Below are positions 1 to 8,233 of a DNA stretch of 64,000 nucleotides, in pieces. The stretch comes from Legionella rowbothamii (GTDB lineage Bacteria > Pseudomonadota > Gammaproteobacteria > Legionellales > Legionellaceae). The stretch spans positions 1 through 64,000 of the forward strand of contig NZ_CAAAIM010000010.1 of the NCBI RefSeq assembly GCF_900639985.1, given 5' to 3'. A program made the position numbers and the translations under genes. The notes beneath the pieces are model-generated. The model ran no database searches. It was not told where the DNA came from and saw only the letters and a list, made by a program, of their open reading frames with translations. Numbering within the stretch: position 1 is the stretch's first letter; each line of letters opens with the position of its first letter.

Positions 1-42
1 TGCATTTTACGGATATTTAAGCGCTGGTAATGAGGGGGTTGA

Positions 43-360
43 TTATTCACATAATATGCCACCTGCTAAATCTGTAAAATACGTCCCGAAACCCCTATTA
101 ACCATGTTAAATGTTGTTGTTATAGAGTTGCTATTGAGATCTAAGTTATTATTCTCTTTTTCCATTGTTGTGAATTGAAATATGCTTTCGTTACTATTTT
201 TGCATTGCTCCATCGCGCTGTCTGGGTTCGTAAACATTAGTAGATTTTCTTGTTCATGGAACTCTAAAGCAACAGCATCTAGAAAAGCCTGATTATCATC
301 AAGAAAAACAACTTTAGTGGGATGATAGAAACTCATTATATTAGTATTTAATACATTCAT
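43..360 (-). CDS. Truncated receiver-like protein
   Basis: A protein of about 105 residues whose first half resembles the start of a response-regulator receiver domain: a hydrophobic strand, then FLDDNQAFLDAV, like the acidic DD pocket of CheY-type domains. The second half has no receiver strands and no phospho-acceptor or lysine motif, so the domain is incomplete and phosphotransfer is unlikely. I start at the ATG at 358-360 because GGA lies six bases before it; an upstream TTG at 391-393 has no well-spaced ribosome site. It lies downstream of parB on the same strand, about 170 bases away, and may be a remnant. Function unknown. Confidence 0.45.
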   Translation of the reverse strand: MNVLNTNIMSFYHPTKVVFLDDNQAFLDAVALEFHEQENLLMFTNPDSAMEQCKNSNESIFQFTTMEKENNNLDLNSNSITTTFNMVNRGFGTYFTDLAGGILCE

Positions 361-529
361 ATTTTTTCCATTTACATCTAACGTATAAACCAACTGTTAA
401 GATCTTGTTGAGAATCTCCTATCAGAGAAGATAAAATCTATTTTTGATTTCTTTCTTTATATCATGTTTTTTAAACCGAAATTGCTCCTTATGTTATCAC
501 AACGCAGTAGAACCACAAAAGAACACCAT

Positions 530-1630
530 TTATCTAAAAAACTCCTTCTGCTGAATTTCTCTTATGATGTGAGTATTTATTTTATATTTAACCCAGCCAC
601 CCCGACCAACCTTTTGATCGGCGCGGATAAGTATTCCTGCATTATTTAAGCGGAACAAAGTGTTTTTAAGGGATTTTTGATTCACTTGAGTTAATTTTGA
701 TATTGACTCGAGTGTTAGCTCATCAGTTGTATCTGATTTGTTAATTTTAATGTTTTTGTATAGTGCAATTATAATTGCTCGCTGGTTGCCAACTAATTTT
801 GAAAAGCTAATTTGAGGATTTTTTTCCAATACGGAAACTTGCGCATCAACTGTCTTCGATGCCAAATCATTAACCTTTACGTGAACCGATTGTGAACCGT
901 TATTTGTATTGTTATTTAAAACGGAGTTTGCATGAGCAGATGGGCTTCCAACTGGTACTGTTTGTTGGATGAGGCTTTGATCGTGAACCGATTGTGAACC
1001 GTTACTTGTATTGTTATTTAAGCCGGAGTTTGCATGAGCAGATGGGCTTCCAACTGGTACTGTTTGTTGGATGAGGCTTTGATCGTGAACCGATTGTGAA
1101 CCGTTACTTGTATTGTTATTTAATACGGGGTTTGCATGAGCAGATGGGCTTCCAATTGGTACTGCTTGTTGGATGATGCTTTGCTCGTGAACCGATTGTG
1201 AACCGTTATTTGTATTGTTATTTAATACGGGGTTTGCATGAGCAGATGGGCTTCCAGCAGGTGCTGTTTGCTGGACAATGCTTTGCTCGTGAACCGATTG
1301 TGAACCCTTACTTGTATTGTTATTTAATACGGGTTTTGCATGAGCTGATGGGCTTCCAGCTGGTACTGCTTGTTGGATGAGGCTTTGCTCGTGAACCAAT
1401 TGTGAACCGTTACTTGTATTGTTATTTAATACGGGGTTTGCATGAGCAGATGGACTTCCAGCTGGTGTTGTTTGTTGGATGAGGCTTTGCTCGTGAACCA
1501 ATTGTGAACCGTTATCTTTAGTATAAATATCATCAAAAAAATGGCTTGCTTTGGCGGGGCTTTTTACCCTTTTTTCTGGCAGTTTTCTTTCCTGAGTATA
1601 TAATTCGAACGCTCCCTTTTTTATAGCCAT
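530..1630 (-). CDS. Plasmid partition DNA-binding protein (ParB-equivalent) with coding iterons
   Basis: A 366-residue protein encoded directly after parA (stop and start share one base, TGATG), so it is probably the centromere-binding partner of that ATPase. It has three parts: a basic N-terminus (1-40), six full 34-residue repeats plus a seventh partial one (from residue 41), and a C-terminal winged-helix-like domain (about 270-360) with a GRGGW turn before the last strand. The repeats start with GSQSVH or GSQLVH and look low-complexity and disordered. Their DNA contains the GTGAACC dyad that also fills the region upstream of parA, so this gene carries seven copies of its own likely binding site. 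No canonical ParB/KorB helix-turn-helix is seen. The partition role is inferred from context and the wHTH, not from a family match. Confidence 0.7.
   Translation of the reverse strand: MAIKKGAFELYTQERKLPEKRVKSPAKASHFFDDIYTKDNGSQLVHEQSLIQQTTPAGSPSAHANPVLNNNTSNGSQLVHEQSLIQQAVPAGSPSAHAKPVLNNNTSKGSQSVHEQSIVQQTAPAGSPSAHANPVLNNNTNNGSQSVHEQSIIQQAVPIGSPSAHANPVLNNNTSNGSQSVHDQSLIQQTVPVGSPSAHANSGLNNNTSNGSQSVHDQSLIQQTVPVGSPSAHANSVLNNNTNNGSQSVHVKVNDLASKTVDAQVSVLEKNPQISFSKLVGNQRAIIIALYKNIKINKSDTTDELTLESISKLTQVNQKSLKNTLFRLNNAGILIRADQKVGRGGWVKYKINTHIIREIQQKEFFR
881..1510 (+). repeat. Seven GTGAACC dyads at exact 102-bp period inside parB
   Basis: Seven 18-bp sites of the form GTGAACC-N4-GTGAACC begin at 881, 983, 1085, 1187, 1289, 1391 and 1493. 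Every interval is exactly 102 bp, and all have the same orientation. Half-sites are 11 bp apart, about one helical turn, so a protein could bind both on one DNA face. The spacer is GATT in five copies and AATT in two, which changes only Ser to Leu in the encoded peptide. The DNA between sites is also a tandem repeat. Read on the coding strand, the site specifies GSQ(S/L)VH. Confidence 0.95.
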
Positions 1631-2679
1631 CAGATAGCCTCTAGCTCGTTAGTTAGCAAAAGATCTACGAAGCTAAGTTCGTTGTTATTAACTCTACCCC
1701 ATAATTCAGATATCAGATGGTAGTATTCTTCTGCCTGAGAGGAACCAAGAGCGTATTCTAATATGGTTTGTTTAGACATTAGAGCTTCTTCCCATTTTAC
1801 AGATTTACGTATTGGTGTAGTAATCATATAGTCTACATAACGACTCAGGTACGTTGCATTTATTTGTTGACTAAGTGAGCTTCTTTCAAGCGCAGTACTA
1901 AACATGATTATTCCTTGGTCTGTTAGCTTCATAACATCTTGAAAGTCCCAAATGTTTTGCATATTAGTCGAAGAAGCATTATAAGCAAGAAGACTGCATC
2001 CTAATGGCATAACAACTGATGATGAAACCAAAATGGAATTTTCTACGAGATGATTCCATGTGGGGCTGTTATCAAAGATGATGACATCATATTTAGAGAG
2101 AAGCGGTATTAATTTATCTTGGAAGATATATTCACGACGTTTTTCAAAAGACATCCACTTATTTAATTTAACTAAATCGTGTGTTTCAGGTATAAAGTCG
2201 AGGGTGGGTAAAGACGTTGGGCGAATGATTTCTTCTAATGGTGTATTTTCAACGAAAAAATGAAATAAGCCTTTTCCTTGTTCAAAATCATCAAGCCTAT
2301 TAAGTTCTTGTTGAGGAATTATTATATCTGAAACAGAACACTCAGGATCTAATCCTATTAATATAGTCTTTATACCATTAAGTGCTAGAGTACGTGCCTC
2401 ATTATAGCTGGAAGTCGTTTTATACACCCCTCCTTTTTGCATATACTTACATAATATTTTTTGTTGTGCGGGTGGCTTTAAAAAACCAAATCTTTTTCCG
2501 ATTTCAGGGAGTTGTTCTAATCCCCATACTCTAGTTGAAACCTTCCCTCGGGCTTCTCTTTTTGCTATTGGTATTTCGCCTCGATCTTCAGCATTATATA
2601 ATGTTTGAACAGATTTAAAGCGGTTATCCATTTTAAATAATTTACGTATGTCTGAGTTAGTCCAGCTTGTTTGTTCCAT
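1630..2679 (-). CDS. parA: ParA-family partition ATPase
   Basis: A 349-residue ParA/Soj-type ATPase for plasmid segregation. Residues 1-65 form a MerR-like N-terminal DNA-binding region, as in ParA proteins that repress their own operon. The deviant Walker A motif is KGGVYKTT (K82-T89), with both the signature lysine (K82) and the P-loop lysine (K87). Hydrophobic strands ending in DPE (near residue 110) and IIFDNSP correspond to motifs A' and B. It is the first gene of a two-gene minus-strand operon; the iteron-filled DNA upstream is where an autoregulatory operator or centromere is expected. The N-terminal domain identity is inferred from sequence style. Confidence 0.88.
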   Translation of the reverse strand: MEQTSWTNSDIRKLFKMDNRFKSVQTLYNAEDRGEIPIAKREARGKVSTRVWGLEQLPEIGKRFGFLKPPAQQKILCKYMQKGGVYKTTSSYNEARTLALNGIKTILIGLDPECSVSDIIIPQQELNRLDDFEQGKGLFHFFVENTPLEEIIRPTSLPTLDFIPETHDLVKLNKWMSFEKRREYIFQDKLIPLLSKYDVIIFDNSPTWNHLVENSILVSSSVVMPLGCSLLAYNASSTNMQNIWDFQDVMKLTDQGIIMFSTALERSSLSQQINATYLSRYVDYMITTPIRKSVKWEEALMSKQTILEYALGSSQAEEYYHLISELWGRVNNNELSFVDLLLTNELEAI

Positions 2680-2819
2680 TATTTATGCCTTGTATGTTTT
2701 TTTGTTTTTATACAGTTAATACATACAATTACATACTCATTTATGTAGGTCAATGATAAAGTAGTTAAAACATATAAAAAAAATTTTATATATGTAAAAG
2801 GCGTTTTTGTGTGCCTATT

Positions 2820-3226
2820 GTGAACCATTAAACATCTTTGAATGTGAACCAATTGTGAACCTATACTAAGGAGCTATTTGGCCTGAATGTTGAATTACAT
2901 TTGATGCTTATTTAATTTGGTTGTGAACCATTAAACATCTTTTATTGTGAACTAATTGTGAACCAATTGTAAATCGATCGGCATGGCTCAATATATGTTC
3001 TCTATCCAATTAAATAAAGGCTAATATCATTATTTGGTGAACCGTTTGTGAACCATTGCTCGTGATTGGCTCGCGTTAATTGTGAACCATTTAAATGACA
3101 AATTCGTGAACCGTTTGTGAACCATTGTTGTTGGGAAATATAAAATACATTTAGGTAAATTGCTTGGTGATATGTGAACCAATAGTGAACCATTTTATAA
3201 GCATTTATGTGAACCAATTGTGAACC
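2820..3226 (+). repeat. Non-coding GTGAACC iteron array (candidate centromere/operator)
   Basis: The DNA between parA and repA holds the same dyad as in parB. Clear GTGAACC-N4-GTGAACC sites are at 2844-2861, 3037-3054, 3106-3123, 3174-3191 and 3209-3226, an imperfect triple is at 2947-2975, and single half-sites are at 2820, 2923 and 3082. All are in one orientation. A block of about 42 bp at 2820-2861 recurs at 2923-2964. IncFII-type replicons do not normally need iterons, so a partition-complex or operator role is more likely than an origin role, though RepA binding cannot be excluded. Confidence 0.85.
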
Positions 3227-3278
3227 AATAAAACATAAAAAAATGCTATATTTCAATTGGTTATATAAAAAAAAGGAG

Positions 3279-3307
3279 TTGACGGATTAAATAATAAACG
3301 ATAACTT
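3279..3307 (+). promoter_or_regulatory. Candidate repA promoter
   Basis: TTGACG at 3279-3284 and TAACTT at 3302-3307 are separated by 17 bp, a sigma70-like arrangement. Transcription from here would give a leader of about 140 bases ahead of the repA ATG at 3452, passing through the hairpin at 3337-3358. The -10 match is weak. Confidence 0.45.
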
Positions 3308-3330
3308 TCTATTAATGATTTAAAAAAGGC

Positions 3331-3358
3331 AAAAAAAAAGCCCGTTGACGCGGGCTTT
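3331..3358 (-). terminator. Rho-independent terminator (minus strand)
   Basis: The arms AAAGCCCG (3337-3344) and CGGGCTTT (3351-3358) enclose a six-base loop. On the minus strand the stem is followed directly by nine T residues, an intrinsic terminator. It would end transcripts coming leftward from the repA leader before they enter the iteron array and parA. Confidence 0.8.
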
Positions 3359-3386
3359 CCGGTTAACGCTAAAGTATAACCTGAAC
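3331..3386 (-). ncRNA. Candidate antisense RNA in the repA leader (copy-number control)
   Basis: On the minus strand a promoter (TTGACT at 3416-3421, 17-bp spacer, TAAGAT at 3393-3398) is followed about 55 bases later by a GC-rich hairpin and a run of nine T residues. This predicts a short RNA complementary to the repA leader, the layout used by IncFII replicons (CopA/RNAI) to limit RepA synthesis. A 10-bp inverted repeat (3363-3372 with 3396-3405) overlaps it and could form a second stem. It is shorter than typical CopA. This is inference from position and signals only. Confidence 0.45.
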
Positions 3387-3451
3387 AAATATATCTTAGC
3401 GTTAAGTAATTGATTAGTCAACAATTAGCTACCGCTAAGGATATTACACGC

Positions 3452-4294
3452 ATGCAAGAAAGTGCGTTAGTGATGGATTGCATTGATTTCATTAAGAAAT
3501 CAACAGAAACAAGCTACAGCTCTAGAAGGGCAGGGATGGTGCGTCAGGGTAACTGGTGCGGCCATGATCCTGAGTCCCCGCGTTTTTTTCAAAAGCCACA
3601 GGAACATAAGGATCGCCCCAAAATAATTACCTGGGCGATTGATGCCTGGCGGCGTTACTATGGGCTACCCACATCCTATTTTAAAGAAATCCGTATGCGT
3701 CGCAACTCAACGCGCCAGCAGCGCTCTGAGGCGCGTGAAGCTTTGGCAAGTATAGCTCAGGTTTTATTACATTATACGGAACTGGCAAGTCTTAGGGTGG
3801 GTGTACCTCATGCAAGTGAAGGATTTCGCTCCCTTACCATTGAATTTCTTGCCGATAAGGCCGGGATTGGTTTAAAGCGCGCACAACGCGCCATTAAATT
3901 ACTGGTTCGTGCAGGCTATTTAAAAATGATCGAGCGTTTTGATGTCAAACTCGAGGAGGGAAAAGAGCGTTTTATTGGTCTTGCTGCCGTGAAGTGCCTA
4001 ACGCCCGCCTTTTTTAAAGCATGCAACATTAATCTGCAGGCTCTGTCTGCACAACGCGCTCTTGCGCGTAAACGGCTTAATAAGAAGCGAAGCACCTTTA
4101 TTGCCAATGCTCAGGAGTCTCAGGCTGCCGCACGTAATATTCTTGATTTTATAGCTCCCAAAGGGAATGCTAAAACCCACATTGATGTGATGAAAGACAT
4201 GCTTAAGTCTGAGCAGAAAACTGAAGAACAGGCGCGCGAAAAAGAACGCAGACGAAGAGAATCCCTTCTGCGCCGCCACAAATTGCGGGAATAG
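3452..4294 (+). CDS. repA: Plasmid replication initiator RepA (IncFII-type)
   Basis: A 280-residue initiator resembling the RepA family of IncFII-type theta-replicating plasmids. The central part (roughly 125-190) reads as a winged helix: LTIEFLADKAGI, then RAQRAIKLLVRAGYL, then a beta wing. The C-terminus is a long, strongly charged, arginine-rich helix, as in RepA1-like proteins. I prefer the ATG at 3452, with AAGGA ten bases upstream; the frame is open back to a TTG at 3410 that lacks a ribosome site. The DNA downstream holds three perfect DnaA boxes, matching the IncFII order of repA followed by ori. A leader RNA and an antisense RNA may control it. Confidence 0.8.
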   Translation: MQESALVMDCIDFIKKSTETSYSSRRAGMVRQGNWCGHDPESPRFFQKPQEHKDRPKIITWAIDAWRRYYGLPTSYFKEIRMRRNSTRQQRSEAREALASIAQVLLHYTELASLRVGVPHASEGFRSLTIEFLADKAGIGLKRAQRAIKLLVRAGYLKMIERFDVKLEEGKERFIGLAAVKCLTPAFFKACNINLQALSAQRALARKRLNKKRSTFIANAQESQAAARNILDFIAPKGNAKTHIDVMKDMLKSEQKTEEQAREKERRRRESLLRRHKLRE

Positions 4295-4581
4295 GGCGCT
4301 ACAACCCACTTCAACACCCTTACCTTTGTTATTTTAGAGATATCCCTCTATACCCCCTAATACTACTAAAATGCTGCACAAACCCTAATTTTTATCATTA
4401 TCTATAATTAGAGTAGAAAAAAACGTCCATCACCTGCAAAACATGTGAATTACAATGAATAAACTATCATTTTTAATAAAAGCTACTGTATATATTTTGT
4501 CATAATGAAATTTAAGTGTCTTATAGAATAGCTTTTAAGTGTCCGCTCTTACTTATAGTCCCGTTTAAACCTTCTTGAATA

Positions 4582-4608
4582 TTATCCACAAGAAGGTTCT
4601 GTGGATAA
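4582..4608. promoter_or_regulatory. Inverted pair of perfect DnaA boxes
   Basis: TTATCCACA at 4582-4590 and its reverse complement TGTGGATAA at 4600-4608 are both perfect matches to the high-affinity DnaA box. They face each other across nine bases, and a third copy is at 4989-4997. DnaA loading next to repA supports theta replication from this region. Confidence 0.8.
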
Positions 4609-4721
4609 TTAATAATAAGGAATTCGCTACGCTCATCAATCATTTCATCTTATTAAAAGGAATTGGCCTATGGCCAATAATCAAATAAAAAAACAAACAA
4701 AGCAATAATTAAAGATCGATT

Positions 4722-4875
4722 GCCTCATCACCCATCACTCAATCGCAATAAAAGATAACTCCGCATTTTATTAAGAACAATGACTACTCACTCGCAAGCT
4801 CGCTCCGTTCCTCATTGTTCTTAATAAAATACTCCGTTATTTTTATTTTTGCGACTGAGCGATGAATGACGAGGC
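4722..4875. repeat. Long inverted repeat in the origin region
   Basis: Two arms of about 60 bp face each other across a 28-bp loop. The inner 19 bp are perfect (4765-4783 against 4812-4830). The outer parts match imperfectly, starting with GCCTCATCA at 4722 against its inverse ending at 4875, with AT-rich insertions between. Extruded, this would be one of the largest hairpins in the window. It could be a cruciform, a single-strand initiation site or a replication terminus signal. Confidence 0.85.
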
Positions 4876-5268
4876 ACAAATCTAAATCTTTCTTTTAAAC
4901 TGCTTTAAATGAATTCGCTTCGCTCATAACTATTAAATGCTCCTAAGCTCCAAAATCAAAGGCAGGTGAGCAAAATTCGAACATACCTTTATCCACATTT
5001 TTAGGAGATAACCATGTGAATAGATTGACTTAAGGCAATACCGATAAGAACAAGGAGAAAGTGTACTCAATGAGAGTAATAGTTAAACATGACCCTTTTT
5101 TACCAAGATCCCGGCCGGGGGGCTAATTGATAAAAGAAATGTATCAACAGATGGTAAATACAAACAGGTGTAAAACCCAAATTAAACATATCTAATGTAT
5201 CAACTATTGATAAATTCAATGGATATCAATAAACTGCCTTCAATAATTACTATAGAGCTTTATAAACT

Positions 5269-6582
5269 ATGGCCAATAAAAAGCGCAAAGTATCCCTGGA
5301 TGACTATGTATCTTGTTATCACTATTTTGAACGTGCCATTCAAAATAATCGATTCATGACTGAAGAGACGAACAATTCGGTGAGAATAAAAGCAATCCAC
5401 GCCTTTGCTGAACTCAAAAACACGGCGCATGATGAAGAAACAGTACGCTTGTTTCAATTATGGCTTGATGAATTCGTAGATCCTCAAGCTTTTAGTCGCT
5501 GTTATCGTGCTCTGAATCAAAAAAAATATCTGGTCGAGAAAACTCTGCGTACCATCACCATCAGTGATGAAGCTTATAACGCATTAAAAGAAATCGCACA
5601 TCAAAAAAATATCAGTCTCTCACAGGCGATAGTGGATGGCTGTACCTTACTACATAACAAAAATACTGAATCAATTAGACCATCGATAAACACGGACACA
5701 TTAAAACCTGGTAACATCAATCCAAAACCAACTGGTTTGTCAATCCCACTGATAAAATCAATTGCGCAAGGCAACACCAATGTCATTTCCTTGTTTGGTG
5801 ATGAACTTGATGAGTCAACAGACGAGGAAGAGTCAGACACTGAGTTTGATTTCTTTGATTTTGAAGAAGTACGCGAATGGCCACGTAAACCTGAAGGCTA
5901 TGATTTTAGAACCAATGAATCCTATAAAAAATACCGCAAATATATTGAGCGTCTTACTATTAAAAAGCCAGATGAAGAACTGCTGAACACCTTTAATAAA
6001 ACGATTAATTATTACCTCACGAAAGACAATTGCCACCAGATTGGACCACATCTGCTTTCAATCCGTCAGGAACTCTTAAATCAAAAGCTCTTTTCTCAAA
6101 AGTTTAATCCTGAACTCTTTGAGATCAGTAAGGGATTTAACGTAGGCAATCTCACCATGGATGATTATGCGGATGAACTGATTTTTCTTTTAGGATATAT
6201 CTTTGGCTGCACCACTCAATCCATCACCGCAGGAAATAGACAACCGACCGTGTTTGCAGGTCACCCAAACCATGTTCAGCTGGCCTACAAAACCTTTCAT
6301 TACCTTGATGCCTTCTTGAACGATGAAGTGAAGTCCTTTGCCGCACGGTGTCATAAAAACACCAAAAGAAAAAATCGAACTACCCGTGCAAAATGGCATG
6401 GATGCCACCTGGTCGGAGTGATGCTGAACTCTATTATTGATGATGAAGAAGACTATATGCTGTTACCCCAATCAGAATATGAACAATTATCTAAATATTC
6501 CTTTAATAAAGTGCATGAGTATTTTGATGAAAACGAACCTATTGGTGGTTGGTGGGATCCTAAAAAACATCCATTCAGATAA
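5269..6582 (+). CDS. Unknown 437-residue protein with ribbon-helix-helix-like segment
   Basis: I do not recognise this gene. Around residues 85-130 the sequence LRTITISDEAYNALKEIA followed by ISLSQAIVDGC resembles a ribbon-helix-helix DNA-binding unit. An acidic stretch follows (about 180-205, many D and E), then a helical region, then a Lys/Arg/His/Cys cluster (about residues 360-385). No signal peptide or membrane segment is seen. It is alone on its strand, its ribosome site is weak, and paired direct repeats upstream (AATGTATCAAC) are candidate binding sites. Its position beside the origin suggests a plasmid maintenance or regulatory role, which is inference. Confidence 0.65.
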   Translation: MANKKRKVSLDDYVSCYHYFERAIQNNRFMTEETNNSVRIKAIHAFAELKNTAHDEETVRLFQLWLDEFVDPQAFSRCYRALNQKKYLVEKTLRTITISDEAYNALKEIAHQKNISLSQAIVDGCTLLHNKNTESIRPSINTDTLKPGNINPKPTGLSIPLIKSIAQGNTNVISLFGDELDESTDEEESDTEFDFFDFEEVREWPRKPEGYDFRTNESYKKYRKYIERLTIKKPDEELLNTFNKTINYYLTKDNCHQIGPHLLSIRQELLNQKLFSQKFNPELFEISKGFNVGNLTMDDYADELIFLLGYIFGCTTQSITAGNRQPTVFAGHPNHVQLAYKTFHYLDAFLNDEVKSFAARCHKNTKRKNRTTRAKWHGCHLVGVMLNSIIDDEEDYMLLPQSEYEQLSKYSFNKVHEYFDENEPIGGWWDPKKHPFR

Positions 6583-6986
6583 CCTTAAGCCTGCAATATC
6601 ATCAAGAATAGTGAGTCACTAAAAAAAGAATGACTGAACTCAATTTATTCGATAGAATGATCAAGATTTAACCGCTCTAAGGAAAAGCGCTCGGTTGATT
6701 GTTGTTTCAAACCAAATTAAGGAAACGTGGTAATGAGTAACATTCTGAATATTAAAAATCAATTTCCCCCCTCAATGGGCAACCTTAAGACCTTATTTTC
6801 AGGGTTTTTATACGTTGCCTCAAAAACCGCAGATACACCTCAATCCAATACGTAAAAAAAGTACTGGTAATTTCAATAATTAAGAGGTTATCCGTCACCC
6901 TGCTTATATTAAGGTTAACCTAATCATCAGGTGACACCATTTGTATTTTAAAAAAGTGGATGACCCATTCGTTGTAAGGAAGAATC
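6583..6986. other. Intergenic region with one doubtful small ORF
   Basis: About 400 bases between two plus-strand genes. The only possible gene is a 40-residue ORF (6733-6855, ATG with GGA ten bases upstream, starting MSNILNIKNQ). It has no recognisable motif and may be spurious. The rest is AT-rich, with no clear terminator, repeat or operator visible to me. Confidence 0.4.
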
Positions 6987-8201
6987 ATGTCGTATCAAAA
7001 AGTGGAACTTGAGTTGGCTTCTGATATCCATCAATCAGAAGACATGGAGCAGGACACTCTCGCTCAGAAAACAAAAAAAGATAAAGAGCGTTTTGAGAAG
7101 ATTGTAACGACTCAAAATAAAATACAAAAAATTAAAGCAGATCTTAATCAACTGATTCAATCAATGAATAACAATTCCAGTTGGCTGTCTCGTGCTGCAA
7201 GTATATGGCATGAAATTCCTTTGTGGCAAAAAATTACCGCAGGTGCAGTGCTTACCATACCTCTTTTGATGATTGGACTCATGGCAAATCTAGCATCTCT
7301 TATTACGCTCAGTATTGTTACGGTAATTGTTTATACAGTAAGTCACATTCTTCTTGAAAATCATCAGAGTCAAAATACAGACAATATCGAACATTTGAAG
7401 GCAGGAATTTCAAGTCTTGTGGATCTGCTGGATTCGGTTATCTCAACTTTAGAGCTTTTACGCGAACAACTGGCCATTGAAATTGATGCATTCCAGAAAG
7501 AAAATGAACGTCTAACCGAGAGTGTTCAACAATTTTGTGAGCAAATTAACACACTAAAGTCAGAAATCAGTAAGCTGAGTGATACCGAAAAGGCACTGCG
7601 TGCAATTCAGATTGAACTCGAATTGACTGCCAAAACGCTTAAAGGCTCTATTGAGGAACAGTCTCAAGTTTTAGAAAACACTCAAAAGGAATTAGAGCAG
7701 GTTGTTCTGGCGTATAAAGACAATCAGAATCAGTTATCTGATAAAATTAAAGAGCTTGATGAAGTTAAAGTAAAAATGAGTAAAGAAGTTGATCAGGCAC
7801 AAACACTTTCTCTTGTTCTAAAAAGCACAGTAGAAGCCCTATCAAAAACGGTCATAGCAGATGAAGAGCAACGTACCTCATTTCAATTAAGACTCAATGA
7901 ATTCCTAACTGATAAAGAAAAGAGCTTTGATCAGGTAGCGGAGCGAATATGCGAAGCCGAACGCAAACTCTCTGTCGTTACAAAACAATTAGAAGAAAGT
8001 AATCAGAGGTATCGCAAGCTTTTAGACAGGCAGGAACAACAGATTATTCGCCTGGAACAAATTGATGTGGTTCAACCCGAAGAGGTGCAGGAATCGTTTG
8101 ATGGTGTTAAGCCAAGCATCAATGGGTTTTATGCAATAAAAAAAGAGCCTCCATTTTTTCCTGAACCTAACCTTGGGGCTACGTTGATGGCCGTACTATA
8201 A
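6987..8201 (+). CDS. Coiled-coil protein with hydrophobic hairpin (possible secreted effector)
   Basis: A 404-residue protein. A short charged N-terminus is followed by two closely spaced hydrophobic segments (about 75-125), then roughly 250 residues of heptad-rich coiled coil (about 135-380) and a short proline-rich tail. There is no signal peptide. The layout is like the LegC/Ylf-type Legionella Dot/Icm effectors and Chlamydia Inc proteins, which insert a hairpin in a vacuole membrane and expose coiled coils. That likeness is architectural, not a sequence match. The ATG has AGGA six bases upstream. It could equally be an inner-membrane structural protein or a plasmid surface-exclusion factor. 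Confidence 0.75.
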   Translation: MSYQKVELELASDIHQSEDMEQDTLAQKTKKDKERFEKIVTTQNKIQKIKADLNQLIQSMNNNSSWLSRAASIWHEIPLWQKITAGAVLTIPLLMIGLMANLASLITLSIVTVIVYTVSHILLENHQSQNTDNIEHLKAGISSLVDLLDSVISTLELLREQLAIEIDAFQKENERLTESVQQFCEQINTLKSEISKLSDTEKALRAIQIELELTAKTLKGSIEEQSQVLENTQKELEQVVLAYKDNQNQLSDKIKELDEVKVKMSKEVDQAQTLSLVLKSTVEALSKTVIADEEQRTSFQLRLNEFLTDKEKSFDQVAERICEAERKLSVVTKQLEESNQRYRKLLDRQEQQIIRLEQIDVVQPEEVQESFDGVKPSINGFYAIKKEPPFFPEPNLGATLMAVL

Positions 8202-8233
8202 GTGCTGAATAGTTTACTTTGGTTTGCCATGAT

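Larger units (their letters stand above)
4295..5268. other. Candidate vegetative origin region (oriV)
   Basis: About 970 bases without a convincing gene, very AT-rich, directly downstream of repA. It holds three perfect TTATCCACA DnaA boxes (4582-4590, inverted at 4600-4608, and 4989-4997), a very long inverted repeat centred near 4798, and a 17-bp direct repeat with one mismatch (4620-4636, 4911-4927). Closer to the next gene are direct repeats AATGTATCAAC (5138-5148, 5194-5204) and ATTGATAAA, which could be operators for the gene at 5269. A GC-only patch lies at 5111-5122. The position after an IncFII-type repA fits an origin. Confidence 0.7.

Noticed and set aside
464..649. Plus-strand ORF over the parB 3' end
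   Set aside because: It lies opposite the conserved winged-helix part of parB and lacks a ribosome site and motifs.
881..1510. CRISPR array
   Set aside because: The spacing is regular, but the whole 102-bp unit is repeated, there are no unique spacers, it is inside an intact ORF and no cas genes exist.
3002..3256. Minus-strand 84-codon ORF rich in VHYWFT/QWFTNGS
   Set aside because: It is produced by reading through the non-coding GTGAACC array; no ribosome site and no other support.
3916..4317. Minus-strand ORFs opposite repA
   Set aside because: Three frames of arginine/serine-rich translation opposite a gene with clear protein features; typical antisense shadows.
5111..5122. GC-only patch CCGGCCGGGGGG as nicking site or second oriT
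   Set aside because: No nic-like core or relaxase gene nearby, and a convincing oriT exists at 37.6 kb.
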